Of a DNA stretch of 64,000 bases, positions 46,659-59,470 are shown piece after piece (positions within the stretch are counted from its first letter, which is position 1; each line of letters begins with the position of its first letter). The stretch covers positions 558,001-622,000 of the forward strand of contig JAHLMK010000016.1 of NCBI GenBank assembly GCA_019915135.1, given 5' to 3'. A program made the translations under genes and the position numbers. The stretch is from Strobilurus pachycystidiatus. Lineage: Eukaryota > Basidiomycota > Agaricomycetes > Agaricales > Physalacriaceae. Under the pieces are notes generated by a model. That model was not told where the DNA came from. It made no database searches and was given only the letters and a program-made list of their open reading frames with translations.

Positions 46659-49563
46659 ATGCTTCTCGCCTTCATGTCCCTCGGCCTCTGGCTATTCGTT
46701 CACCTCCCCAGCGCACGCGGTCAATCGGGCCTGCAGAATGGCTTCACATCGTTCAACACCACTACTTTTGCTCTCCAACTCGTCTCCGACTCGCAAACGG
46801 TCTACTCCCTGAAACCTCTTGGCTCCACCTTTGATTTCATCCCCTCTGACTACATGGTCAATCGCCAAAACAACAGCCAATACCATCTCGGCGATATCAC
46901 TATCAGAGCGCGTCAAGCCAGCGTCTCCACATGGACCACTATCGATTCCTCTGCTCGGCGTAGCCCTGTCATTCGCCAGAACGTTACGGGCAGCACTATC
47001 GCACAGGCGAATCTTACGCCGACACTCAATTCGACCCTCTTGAATGTGACGCGTCGCTGGGTCGTGGACAAGGGAACCCTGCAGATGTCGTTTGATATCA
47101 ACAATCCTCAGACCGAGGACGTCGTGATTGGGTCGCTGGGTGTGCCGCTAGAATTCAACAATGTTGGTACTCTCTCTTGCTATGTTGAGATATTGTCCTC
47201 ACTGCCTATTTCTCCCAGATATTCACGGACCGTACAGCTGCTCAAGTCAACACGATCTGTAGCCTGACAGACCCATACATTGGCCAGGATGCCGGATTCG
47301 TTCAGGTTACGCCTTTGCTTGGAACACTTCCACCCCTGGTCGTCATCCCAGCAGCATCATCGCCATTGGAAGGTTGGCGCAACCTTGTTGAGACATCGAC
47401 CGAAGCGAGCTACTCTTACGACTCTCAGACATTCGAGGGTCTTTTCGAATGGATGTTCCACACACTGGCGTACGCGCAGAATGAATGGGGATTCACGACG
47501 CCTTGGAATGCACCGACGTCTCATACCCTCGCTCCGGGAGAGACGCGTACATATGGGCTGCAGTTCCTGCTAGCCAACTCCATTGCAACTATCGAGGACA
47601 CCCTCATCGCGGCTGACCACCCAGTGGCTGCAGGTGTTCCTGGATACATACTTCCTTCAGACCAGAAAGGGAAACTGTTCCTGCGATACTCGTCGGCCAT
47701 CTCGTCCATCGCCGCTACCCCTACCGGTGCCCTCTCCTGGACAGCCAACACTGACAGCGCCACCTGGAAAGGTTACGACATCACGGGCAACACCTTCGGT
47801 CGGGCCCGTCTTTCCATCACATATACAGACGGTACTCTCCAGACAGTCAATTACTTCGTCACCACCGCTGCTGTGGACACCATCGCTCACCTGGGCAACT
47901 TCCTCACAACGTCGCAGTGGTTCAATAGCGCCACTGATCCCTTCGAGCGGTCGCCCTCGGTGATCAGCTATGACCGGGAGGTCAACGCGGTGGTGTTGAA
48001 TGATCCGCGGGTATGGATCTCGGGATTGAGTGATGAGGCAGGTGCTGGGTCGTGGTTGACGGCGATGATGAAGCAGTACCTGCAGCCGAACGCGGCAGAG
48101 GTAAAGGCTCTTGAGACGTTTGTCAATCAGACGCTGGTAGGATCGGTGCAGAATGCTGACGCAAGCGTTAAGAAGGTATTTGCTCCTTGCTCTCGATGTC
48201 GTTCGGCATGCTCATTTTGTGTTTGAGTCTGTATTTTTCTACCAGCCTGCCCTAGTCCCCAGTTACACCTATCCGTCTTCGGTGTTCTGGGGGAATTGGT
48301 GGTCCTGGGATCAGGCCGATGCCTATGATACCTCTCGCGCGTACGACTACGTCCACGTCACTGCAGCACATTGGGCCATGTATCGTGTGGGGAGAAATTA
48401 TCCGAACCTCTTGACAACGCATACGTGGGAGTATTATCTGAACCAGGCGGTGTTGACTGTGCAGTCGATGACGAGCGGGTCGGTGGGATATGCCGACGAT
48501 GGGCTGATGGGTGAGACAGTGATCAAGTTGTTATTGGATGACCTCAAGAGGGAAGGAGCGGCTTGGAGTGCTCAGGCGCAGCTTGTAGAGTCGAGGATGC
48601 AGGCAAGGCATGCAATTTGGGCTACGGAGCGATATCCGTGGGTCTTGCCTCTGCTTCATAGTCTCTTTGATTTCTAACATTCAGGTAGGTTTGGCTCTGA
48701 GATGGCTTGGGACTCGACAGGGCAAGAGGGCGTTTATATCTGGAGCCAGTATTTCAACGACTCGACTACTGCGACGAATACGCTCAATTCGATTTTGGCT
48801 TATCAGCCGTTGATTCCGCATTGGGGATATAACGGGAATGCTCGACGATACTGGTGAGGTTTACGTTCTTTGAATATCCTTGCTTCTCATGCCGTAGAAC
48901 AGGGACTTCATCTATGGCGGCAAGCTCATGAGATACGAGCGTATGATCCACCATTATGGCTCGGGCCTCAATGCCCTTCCTCTCATCGACGCCTTCCAAC
49001 GGGATCCAACCAATTATTTCCTCTTGCGCCTCGCATATGGTGGCCTCAGCGGAGCTATGTCGAACATCGACCAAAACGGTTTCGCCGCTCAAGCCTTCCA
49101 CTCATGGCCGGACACGATGAAATGGGATGCCTACTCTGGTGACTATGGCCCGAACTTCTCTGGGCACTCCATGGGCATCGGGACATACATCATCAATCAT
49201 CCGAGTTTTGGATGGCAGGCGTTTGGCGGGACGGTTTCGGTCTCGGGGCAGAGTGTTTCGGTGAATGTTCAGGACACGGGACGGAGGAGGGTGTTTATTG
49301 CGCCGATTGCGGCGATGTTGACGTTGGATGCGGGGGCGTTTACGAGAGTGGTGTATGACAGTGCGGCCAAGCAGGCTACGGCTACGGTCGCTGCTGCTGT
49401 GGGTGCAGGTGCTGCTGCCCCGAATGCGCGATTGGTCGTCAGTCAGACTGTTGCTCAGTTTGGAGGAAGGGGTCTGTTGATGGTGGCTGGGAACTGGACG
49501 CTCGATGCGGGTGCTAGTGTTATACCTTTTGTAAATGGTGTCGCGACTATTACCCTTCAATAG
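46659..49563 (+). CDS. Large secreted DUF5695-like protein (putative glycoside hydrolase)
   Basis: Five exons (46659-47162, 47219-48175, 48228-48637, 48689-48853, 48903-49563) give 898 residues with matching phases. A signal peptide (MLLAFMSLGLWLFVHLPSARG) is followed by a beta-rich N-terminal part with many N-glycosylation sites, a middle region with aromatic-rich motifs (EWMFHTLAYAQNEWGF, SSVFWGNWWSWDQADAY, ESRMQARHAIW), then GSEMAWDSTGQEGVYIW and a C-terminal beta region. The layout, with helical-toroid-like repeats of Trp/Tyr-rich motifs, matches what I recall of secreted DUF5695 proteins thought to be carbohydrate-active. Family name is moderately sure; substrate unknown. The gene itself is firm and intact. 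Confidence 0.85.
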
Positions 49564-49971
49564 TACTTAAGTACCTTGTAAGTTGTAAGTGAATGAAAAG
49601 GTGTCCTTTTGGCAGGATGGCAAGTTGTCACTTGATCGCCGCAAAGACAATTGTGCCGCCTTGCCGCCCTTGTTTTCTCTTTGCTGCCATGTCGCTTTTA
49701 TGATCCTCCTCCGACTTGTTGGCTACCCACATCCTATACCATAGACGCTAGAAATGTCGCGCATTCGTATGCATTTTTCCAGAATCATCTACAGCAAGTC
49801 TCACCCAAAACAGGCTCGAAAAGCATTGTTCGAACCGATGGACTTTCCCTCTCAACTAGAGCGACGAAATACCTCTCCACATTACCCATTCAGGACCTGA
49901 AAAATGGCAAAAAACGAAAAACATTCCATGAATATGACGAGCTCGAGGTGCAGCCGAAGAAGGCGCGCACA
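49564..49971. other. Upstream region of the RCC1 gene
   Basis: Frame is open upstream of ATG 49972 and encodes a basic stretch (NGKKRKTFHEYDELEVQPKKAR) that looks like a nuclear signal, so the real start probably lies in an unseen 5' exon here. Confidence 0.5.
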
Positions 49972-51620
49972 ATGAGCGCACCGAACACGGTGCCGCTGCT
50001 GAAGGCATCCAAGGCGCCGACGACGCTTTTTGTGCACGGCGCCGGTGGATCTGGCCAGCTGGGACTCGGCCCGGATGTCCTCGACGAGGTGGCTCGTCCG
50101 CGGCTGCATGCCAAGTTCTCAGAGGGAATACAGTGTCTCGCCGCAGGAGGCATGCATTCCTTGCTGATTGACGCCAAGGGACAGGTACGTTTCGGCTGCC
50201 ATCTGCTTCATACGCTGCTCATCAGATGCAACAGCTATGGTCTTGGGGTTCTAACGACGATCTTGCACTCGGAAGAGCTACCGACAATGTCCTCGGTATG
50301 GAGCCCGACGAACTCGAGGCGACGCCAGCGCTTGTCGAGGGCCTCGGTGAATTTATCGCGGTCGCTGCTGACGCCGGCGACTGTATGAGTGCTGTACTTG
50401 GCTCACAGGGCCAACTACGCGTCTGGGGAACCTTTAGGGTACGCTCTTGGGCAATCTGTGCTGTGTCGACACTCACACGACGGATTAAAGGCGGAAGACG
50501 GTACAAGCTCATTTGACGGCGATCCGACACACCCACCCAAAGTCCTCGTGCCTCAAGCATACTCTGTTTTAGCCCGCCACCGTGTCTGTCAGATCAAGTG
50601 TGGCGCTAGTCATATCCTTGCCTTGTCTACTGACGGGCACGTCTTCACGTGGGGATTCGGGGCCCGTTGTCAGCTAGGACGGTTGGACAAGCACGCTCAG
50701 ACATCGCTCACGCCGGAAACCCTGCACCTGAAGAGAATCGTCCACATTGGTGCTGGTGCAAATCAGTCATTCGCTGTGGATGCCGATGGCGTCGTTTATG
50801 GATGGGGCTTGAATCATATGCATCAGCTTGGTCTAAACAGAGATGATGAGAGCGTCCTGACACCGACAGCCATCGGTCCACTACATCCAAGGCACCATAG
50901 TGGCGCCAAAGTCATAGCTATCGAATGCGGGTAAGAATATCTCTATCATCGGCACCGCACGTCTCTCTGATCGGCATTAGGGAATTCCATACTCTATTCC
51001 TCTTCAACAACGGTGAACTCTGGGGCTGTGGGAGATGCGATGAGCACGCCATTGGTCTTGCCAAGGACCACCCGTCCATGCTCCATGTCCTCCAGAAGCA
51101 TGCCGAAGAACTACCCGCCATCCGCGCTGGTCTCGCTGCTAAATTTGGCTGCTCCATTGACGATCCCCAGATCGCACATCCCAAGATTGACCTCCACGTT
51201 CGAGAGCCTGTCAGAATCGCCTTCCCGCCACCGCCGACGGATGAAGATCCGACACCTGTGTTGCCCCCTCATGCCGACGGATTCTCGTCAACCAAAATTG
51301 TCACTATGGCTTGTGGTCCCAGGTACAGCGTCGCATGCTCGGAAGAGGGAACACTGTATGCCTGGGGTGTCGGGATAACGGCACAACTGGGCCTTGGCGG
51401 AAATGTAGAAACAGCGGAAACACCTTTGAGAGTGCGGAGCAAAGGCTTGAAGGAGTACGCTGTTCGGGAAGTGAGCGCCGGTGGACAGCACGTCCTTGTC
51501 AGGTACGATTCATTCGTCGCCGGTGATAGTTTCATTGAGAGATGTCCTTTGTTAGCGCATCCCGGAATATGTCCATATGATGTTGTGTATAACCACCATA
51601 GACCGTTCGCATCTGTATGA
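49972..51620 (+). CDS. RCC1-repeat protein (Ran GEF-like)
   Basis: Five exons, from ATG 49972 or an upstream start. RCC1 blades are easy to see: FVHGAGGSGQLGLG, then LWSWGSNDDLALGR, GHVFTWGFGARCQLGR, GVVYGWGLNHMHQLGL, ELWGCGRCDEHAIGL and LYAWGVGITAQLGLG, each with the G-x-N/G-x-x-x-QLG pattern of a seven-bladed propeller. A basic bipartite-like segment precedes them in the same frame. In yeast the equivalent (SRM1/PRP20) is the nuclear guanine exchange factor for Ran. The C-terminus after GGQHVLV is uncertain; a final intron 51504-51598 would add RPFASV. Ran GEF role is likely because both basic N-terminus and blade order fit, but other RCC1-repeat proteins exist. Confidence 0.85.
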
Positions 51621-52200
51621 GGTAGACGCCACGCGGGATATAACGGGATTTGTACCACTGACTCCTTCAGTGCTAGAATAATGTGTACCTCGATGGGATG
51701 CCAGGTAGGCTTTCTAGATGCAAGTGGCGCGTGCTACAACAACGAATGCCTTATATGACAGAATTGGTCAAGTCCCATTTGATTTCGCATTTCACGAGAG
51801 AGCGTGATGGTCTCCCGAAATCTCCAGAATGTAGCGTTGATATGTTTTTAGGCACGCGAAACAAGCCAAGAATGCACAGTGATACTTGTCAGCTAGAAAT
51901 AGCTCGCCGGCGAACTGTGTGCCTTCCCGCCATATCGTCTTCGGCTTAGACAGCTGCTCTCCGTACTCTCTAGGTTTCAAACTAAAACCTGTGGATCTCG
52001 ACGCGTCTGCCGGGCGGTTTGGGTGGGCCGATGCGCCATCTATCCATGTCTGGGCTCGGCGTTACACATTTCGTTCATGAAACCAAATGTTGGGTCCGTC
52101 CTCTCTTGTGAGGTAACCGACTGACTCTAGAAAACGTATAAATGCCTCGCTGAGCCCGATGGAAAAATGTGCTAGTGATCCCTCTCCCTTACTCGCCCTC
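51621..52200. other. Intergenic region, laccase promoter
   Basis: No gene seen; contains the TATA box below. Confidence 0.6.
52137..52143 (+). promoter_or_regulatory. TATA box of the laccase gene
   Basis: TATAAAT, about 60 bp before ATG 52201, followed by a CT-rich stretch (CCCTCTCCCTTACTC) near the expected transcription start. Confidence 0.5.
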
Positions 52201-54415
52201 ATGTATACATTCCTTCTAGGGTTTTGCGTTGCTGCCTCCGCGTGCCTCGCTGTCGAGATAATTCGACCCGATGGCAACCTGCATATCGTTAACGCGGACC
52301 TCGCTCCAGATGGCACCACTCGTTCGTGAGTCTTCATGGTTGAGCCATGTCCCGTAGCTGATTTGCGCCCATGTAGTACGGTCACAGCGAACGGGCAGTT
52401 TCCCGGACCTCCAATTATCGGCCATAAAGTCCGTGTCTTCTGCTATATCCGCGTCTCAGCTGGACTGAATCGTATCTTGACACAGGGAGATCGATTCAAA
52501 CTTAACGTCACTGACTCACTTCATGATAACACGATGCTCCAGAGTACCAGCATTCACTGGCATGGAATTTTTCAATCCGGGACGCCCTATCAAGATGGTC
52601 CCAGCTTTATAACGCAATGCCCCATATCGGCCAATCACTCTTATCAATACACGTTCGACGTGAAAAATCAGGCTGGGACTTTCTGGTATCATTCGCATCT
52701 GGATCTCCAGTACTGTGACGGTCTCAGAGGCGCGTTCATTGTTTATGACGGCGAGAACGGTTGCAATGATCCTCACCGACATCTCTATGATGTTGATGAT
52801 GGTGTGTTCACTGTCTATCGCTTATTATTCTGATCATGACTGCGAAACAGAAAACACGATTATCACGTTGGCTGATTGGTGAGTTAGATCTCTTCGGTTC
52901 ATTGTGTTTCCATGATGCACTACTGATTTGCATCTTTAGGTATCAGCTATCATCGCGCCGTTTGCGTGGCACAATAGGACCGAAGGTTGCTAACTCAACC
53001 CTCATCAACGGCAAAGGTCGTTTCGGTGGTGATGTACATGCTCCAAATTTTAGCTCATTCCTGCTTCTGACCTCAATCTTGACAGCCCACGGCAGAACTC
53101 GCGGTGATCAAGGTCAAGCATGGACTGAGATATCGTCTCCGCATCATATCCATATCTTGCAGCCCGCACTTCCTGTTTTCCATCGATGGCCACAACCTTA
53201 CTATCATCGAAACGGACGGTGAAAACACGGAGCCCATCACTGTTGGTGCGATCGACGTCTTTGCCGGGCAGCGCTACTCCGCCATCCTGCACGCCAACCA
53301 GCCGGTCGATAACTACTGGGTCCGCGCCCAGCCGGAACTTCTGCAATACACCGGCTTCGAGAATGGCACCAATTCGGCGATTCTGCGCTATGAGGGGGCG
53401 CATCACGCTGAGCCGAAGACGGAGAGGCCGATCGGATTAACGCCGCTGCGGGAGAAGGACTTGCATGCTTTAGAGTCGCCTGCTGCCCCGGGAAAGCCGT
53501 ACCCAGGCGGGGCGGATCACGTACTGAATCTAACGATTGGGTTCAGCGACGAGACGCAAGAGTTCAACATCAGCGGACATACATTCCATCCGCCTACCGT
53601 TCCTGTCCTTTTGCAGATTCTCAGCGGGGCACAGTTGGCGCAGGATCTCTTGCCTGCTGGGAGTGTGTATGGATTGCCGCTGAACAGTGTTATAGAGATT
53701 AACCTCCTCGGGCTCGCCCCTCAGGGGAATCCGGTTAGTGTGGTTGCTTCCACTAGAACAACTTGCTGACGCCCACTTGACAGCATCCGTTCCATCTGCA
53801 CGGTGTATGCTCACTTGGCTATTCGACTGGCCCCTGTATTGAACGATTTTCTTCTAGCATAGTTTCAGCGTAGTCAAGAGCGCAGACAGTGAGGAGTACA
53901 ACTACAAAAATCCTGTGAGATAATTTCGTTCGTACGAATTTGCTAGTCAGACTAATGCGGTACTTGTTAGGTTCGCCGAGACGTTACTCCTGCCAACCAG
54001 TCTAACCTCACCTCCCTTCGTTTCGTGACTGATAATGCTGGGCCATGGTATGTGACCGTTTTGTCTTCCTCGTACGACTATAGACTCAACTCGACATAGG
54101 TTCTTGCACTGGTCAGTTCCTCTTCTTCGTGATTCTACTTATGACAATTGACTCATCCCGATAAACCTCAGTCATATCGACTTTCATCTCGATGAGTGCG
54201 TTGATTTGTCGCATCTCTAATCGGCTTACTCACTCAATTCTTGAAGGGGTCTCGCCGTGGTCCTCGCGGAAGATATCGGCCGAGTGGCGCATCTTAACGT
54301 GACAGGTATGAATAATCTTTCCTATTGTCAACCGACAATGACTCTTTTTCCTCGTGAAGACGCATGGCGGGATCTTTGCCCGCTGTATAGCCAGCTCACG
54401 CCTGATCAGCTGTAA
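52201..54415 (+). CDS. Laccase (multicopper oxidase)
   Basis: Starts at ATG 52201 with a signal peptide (MYTFLLGFCVAASACLA). All four copper signatures are restored by splicing: L1 HWHGIFQSGTPYQDGPSF..QCPI, L2 GTFWYHSHLDLQYCDGLRG, L3 HPFHLHGHSF (joined across an intron at 53807), L4 [20 protein letters not shown]. L4 is split by introns into tiny exons, including 54100-54111 (12 nt) and 54172-54195 (24 nt). The residue ten after the L4 Cys is Leu, as in class 2 laccases of intermediate redox potential. It oxidises phenols with reduction of O2 to water, outside the cell, in lignin or pigment chemistry. Stop at 54413-54415. No break seen; intron-rich structure is typical of basidiomycete laccases. 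Confidence 0.95.
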
Positions 54416-56301
54416 TTTCCAAGGACCCGCCAAACCAATGGACCCATTCTGACTCTCGTAGACAGCATCACATATCGTACCCGTCTCCTTCCTTTCTAAC
54501 TTTATCAACGTCTGGACTCTACAAACATAGTATATAGTCGCCGTAATATCCAGCGCCTCTTTCGTTTTATATTCTGTATTTATTGTGTCTGTTTGATACT
54601 GTCGTCGGGGAGATGTGTCGCGAAGCGTGATAAGTACTGTATGTACGATACATACATATGCAAGTCAGTTCCAAGAATACAGATGCTATACAGATTCTGA
54701 GAGATGATCAGAAGCCTTTACTAAGACGCAAAGAGTAACCTAGAGGTTGGTTGCAATTGTGGTACGAATACGAAGAAATTGTGTACGGCGTACGCCAGGG
54801 TATGGCTCAATGGACCTATGTGGCGTGATGTAGCGAGGCGTTGTTGCTCTAAGCAGGCAAGTGATACACACGAGAAGACATACGCATAAAAGAAAACTGA
54901 CTCTCTAGGTTGAAGAGAAACATGCGGCTATGTTATATGCCGAGTCCCGACGCCTGCGTCAGCGACCGAAAGCGGCTTCGTATGCCGGCGGCAACGACGT
55001 GTACTTTCCTTCCCATCGCTATCGTTGGCGCTACGGACTCTTCTCGCATCCTTGGACCTTTCAAGGTTTCGCGCCCTCATTGCCTATCAGCAACTTCTTG
55101 ATTTCTGAATAGTCTACGCGAGCTGCCCGCCTTCCATCCTTCCTCGCTTGAGATGGACGCGTGGCAATTTTGCCTGCGCAAGCACGATGCTTAGATCATA
55201 GAGAATGAGGGTCATAATTTGCTATGACTGTCGCGCCGGACGAGGACAGATCAATGCGCCCAATCCAGTCGAATGCGAGCTTGTGGTATGTCCTTTTTCC
55301 ATCACGCCTCGAACGAAATTGAGCAGGACATAGCCAGACGCTAAAATACCATTCATTGGACGTTGGCCTCCTTGCAGCACCATCCATGTCTTCCACAGTC
55401 TCTCCCATTCCGCTACAGAACACCCAGAGCAGCCCATCCACCCAAGCCAATTGTACTGACGCCCATGAGTTTCGGCCTGACTCGGACGCGGGATGGACGC
55501 GGGCGACGGTCTCTCCGTTTCTGCGTCTGTTATCCCCGCCCTTATTCATACCTGCTCGGGGCTTTGTGTTCCGACTTGTAACCTTCGGAGCACATATTCG
55601 ATTGTCGACCAAAGAAACATACGTGGCCTCATAATGGATGTGTTTTTCTTGGTTCCGTACGTAGCTCGTGCCTGTGATCATGCATATACTAACCCGAGAT
55701 AAACAGTACATGAGGCGCCACGAAGGATCCAAGCGAGAACTCATATATGTCGGCTTCTATGCCAGCCATACAGATTTATTGCTGTCCAAGCTCGACCTCT
55801 CCGCGAGAAACTGGACACTCAAAACTGCTCGGCAAAATCATGTTCTGGTTGCGTTCGTGGCAACTTCAGATTAAAGTCACATTCGATAAAGTGTGGCGCA
55901 CAGTATTTCGATACACTGAGCCCCTCCGACGTGGTCCTGGATGTGAGAACCGTCCTGGTAGGTCCCTTCCTCGCCCCAGAAAATTAGCGAGGGGACTAAC
56001 GACGACGTGTGCAGCGAAGTTCCGACTCGAGCTTGACCACAGCCATGCCTCTGCTCGTCGCGAGCCTTTCACTGGGCCGGAATAGACTACCGTGTCGCCT
56101 CTGAAATGTCCCATTGCCCTTTCCCTCTGATCCCAAGAGCCGTCACTGCTCAGTGGCTCAAACTTGGTGATCAAATGCATCACGTGACCTTAACAGGGTA
56201 CCCTGAATCTCGCCAACCTCTCCTCAAGCTACAACTACTACTATCATCTCTTCACCTTTCTGTCTCATACCCTCTTCTCCCTTTCTGTACATCTTCTCAT
56301 C
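54416..56301. other. Intergenic region and start of the right duplication arm
   Basis: From about 54930 this is homologous (inverted) to 39000-40400. Frames at 54910-55101 and 55196-55744 correspond to decayed sequences in the other arm, with no confident gene. Confidence 0.5.
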
Positions 56302-58790
56302 ATGAACTCCGCATCCGGAATGCAAACGCACGATGAACAAGGCAGTGTAAGTTTATCTTGACTTCTCATCGCTTCGCGTCGCTTTGTTCGGTATTAATCA
56401 CCCCGTAGACCGCCAACACTCAAGGCCACCAGTCCAATTATGCCAACAATGATTACTATGCTATGAATTCACGCGTAAGTGGAACCAGTCCATTGTTTCG
56501 AGACCATTCGCTTCGTTCAATGCTGACCGACAATGTGTAGCTCCCAGATTATGCTACCTACCAAACTCAACATGCAATCCCTTTCTCGAATGACAATCAT
56601 ACTGTGCAATACCGAGTGAGCACTCAATTCTCTGATGCACATTGTTCACTGCTGATCAAATGGCTAGGTTTCGAACTCGAACGCCGGCCTCAGCTCAACC
56701 AACTCCACCGCTAATTCGACGCCGGCCAACTACGCTATCAACTCCAATAATATTACTTCCAGACAGGCGACGCCCAACCAGGGCATTGTCATTACGAACT
56801 CCAACTATTACTCCCAACCTGGCGACCCAACCCTTCGTGGCCTTCCAGCGCAACCTCCGCGCCAAGCGACCGCCATCTCCCATCCTCCACAGCCATCCCG
56901 CCCCAGCCAGACAACTCTCATCCCACAGGGACCAAGGGGACCGCCAGCGAGCAGTCACTACCGCGACCAGGTCTACAACTACCCTGTATCCAACGGCGAC
57001 GCGCCGCTCGGGCCTTCCCAGCTGCAGCGTCGAACAGTTTTAGCCATTCCCCACCCGGCGTCCGCTCAGGTCCAGCAGCAGCCTCTTCATGGTCCCCACC
57101 CCGCGCATCAATATCTCCCCGCTCAGCTACCTCCCCACTCGCAACCGACCCAAATCGCCCAGCCTGCGAACATCACGTTCCGACTGCCTCACACCCCCCG
57201 GCCCACTGTCGATCAGGCTATGGCTCTGGTCAGAGCAAGTGTTCAACAGGCGCAACAGTCGAGTAATGATGAGTTTGTTTATCGCGATTTCATACAGGCG
57301 CAGCTCCGTCGACAGACACCTGCGGTGAATGGTGCTGGACAAGCTCGCCTCCCTAGGACTGCTACCGCGATTCAGCCTGCGCCTCCTAGCGCACCAGTTC
57401 AAGGCCCAACGTCGACTGCACGTACGCGAGGACCATTATCCGTTCCTCCTCCTCGTGGTGGTCAGCGAGTTACTTTTGATGCACCCATCCCATCAGTGGT
57501 TGCTCCTTCGCAGACTGCGAGACCGGCGCCTCCGGGACCTGCGATCATGGCTCCCCGAGCTCGAGGATCCATGGGTCCTCCTCCAGTCCCAGCAAAGGGC
57601 ACCAGAGCCGTGCGCACCTCAGCTGCTACTGGTGAAGTTCACCCACCTCTCGAAACCGAAGTTCGCGCCGCCGTCGCGTCCCAGGCTCTTCCAATTCAGC
57701 CAGCCAGCGACCCCCAAGAGAAGTCCCATCCACCGAGGTCCGACATTCAGCCTCTCCAAACGTCCTCAGGGCATGATACGACCGCCCGAGCTTTGGTCCT
57801 TGACACAGCCAGAGCAGGCGAGAATTCGCCAGAGGGTGCACGGCGGTCTGGTGCAGCTCGCTCGAAAAGGAACAGGCGCACGTCCTTTGATGCGCCGGAC
57901 GATGATTTACAGAGGAAGCATTCGAAGACTGCTCATGACGACTTCAGCACTGAGGTCAGTCTTCTGTAACGAGTCGCCCGCTGAGTCTTGTTATTGACGT
58001 GTTTCTAGGACGAGCTGGTTTCCGTTGATGATTTCGTGCCGCAAGACTTCAATTCGGAGATTCCCAGGTATATTACCGTTTCTCTGTTCCAGAGTAACCC
58101 TCGAAGCTAATTCCGTGTCCTCCTAGTGTTCCCGCCGCCGAAGAGGAGCCCAAGGAAGATGCGCCCCTCCACTTGTTTGCACTCTTTTGCGAGAGAATCA
58201 CGAAACCCTTCTCGATCCTCGAGTACGCGGTGAACCGCAGGCAGCCCGTTCTAAACTCGAGGGATGTCCTCTTCGTCCCCAACAGCCACCCTGTTTCTAA
58301 TCAGTTCGCCAACTACGAGAACTGCGTCATCCTCCTTGACCTCGGCGACGCTGATTCTTTCTCGGATACTGAAGTCGCTTTGATAGAGGCGCATATGGAT
58401 ATGAGGATTCGCCGGCGTACGGCTGCTCGCAGGTCGATCCTGCAATGGTGGCGCATGATCGTGACGGACAAGTCCAAGATCGCTTCGAATCTGAACTTGC
58501 CACGGAACTTCCCGATGACGTTTGTGGATCATATTCCACAGCCGGAGGTCCTTGATGCGCAGTACTGGAGCGAATTGGTTAGCCACCTGGATAGTTTTGA
58601 GGAGTTCGTGGTAGTGGTTGAGTAGTTCGATGACATTCCCTAGTTCTATCATTTACAAAGACTAATATTATCATAGCAGGTAGGTTCTCGTTTTAGTTTC
58701 ATATTTTAGGTACAGTATATCATATCGTGATCCGATTACTTGTATGTATGTAGCCGTAAAAATATAGTCCGCCAAAATGTTCACTGTACC
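54930..58790 (+). repeat. Right arm of the ~3.9 kb inverted duplication
   Basis: Inverted relative to 36480-40400. The coding part is most similar; the outer flanks are visibly more diverged with small indels. The spacer between the arms is about 14.5 kb. Confidence 0.85.
56302..58625 (+). CDS. Unknown Gln/Pro-rich protein, inverted-pair copy B
   Basis: Six exons (56302-56346, 56409-56474, 56541-56615, 56668-57954, 58009-58067, 58127-58625) give 676 residues with consistent phases. Same plan as copy A: MNSASGMQ start, long Asn/Ser/Gln/Pro-rich region, basic KRNRRTSFDA, an acidic link (DELVSVDDFVPQDF), then the ordered C-terminal region (RDVLFVPNSHPVSNQFANYEN, RSILQWWRMIVTDKSKIASN, FVDHIP). 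Differences from copy A are concentrated in the region after VPAAEEEPKE and at the very C-terminus. Both copies keep full-length frames and all splice sites, so both may be expressed. No recognised family. Confidence 0.85.
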
Positions 58791-59470
58791 TGAAAGCAGC
58801 CTGAGTCCGACCATCCGTGACACTTGATGACAGTCGATTAATTCGGGTGTATACTTTTGAGATGGGCCATAACCATCTCAACTTTTGACTAGCCCTAGCG
58901 TCTGATATGCTTCTTTGAGAGCTATCTTTGAACAAGGATTTCAGGCGTGCCGGCTCAAGAGCGTTCATGGAGGAGGTTATGATGGATCAGGAAGACTGAG
59001 ATTGCAGTGGACTGGACTATGACTGCCCTGATATGACGGACGCAAGTGCGAACGAAAACCATCCTCGAAAACACAGAGACATGGGTAGGGCGACACTGTG
59101 GGAGGAGTATTCCTTAGGTCTAATTTGTACTCGGTGCACGATTGTGTGTCGATGAGAAAGCAAGGCTCCAAATTGAATCTTATCGACTATTATATACATG
59201 TTGACCGAGTCGCTATAGATTTATACAGCACAGACGGATACATGGTAACCTTTGTAGTAATGTAATTGGCTATGTATATATAGTTTCTGTGAATATTGTC
59301 GCTAAGTACATACTAGACAGTAGACACCGACCAACTGAGGGCGAAGCAAACCACGGAATCATGGTGAGGACCATACCAACAGTGAAAAAAGCAGCCGAGT
59401 GATCGGTGAAAAAGATAAATAAGATGAAAGAGAGGCATCAAGCGAATACAAAGCTTCAAAAAATCGAAAT
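58626..59470. other. Intergenic region between convergent genes
   Basis: Up to about 58790 it is part of the duplication arm. Remainder is AT-rich without coding signal. Confidence 0.5.

Noticed and set aside
55196..55744. 182-codon minus-strand frame in the right arm as a gene
   Set aside because: Not preserved as an open frame at the matching place of the left arm.
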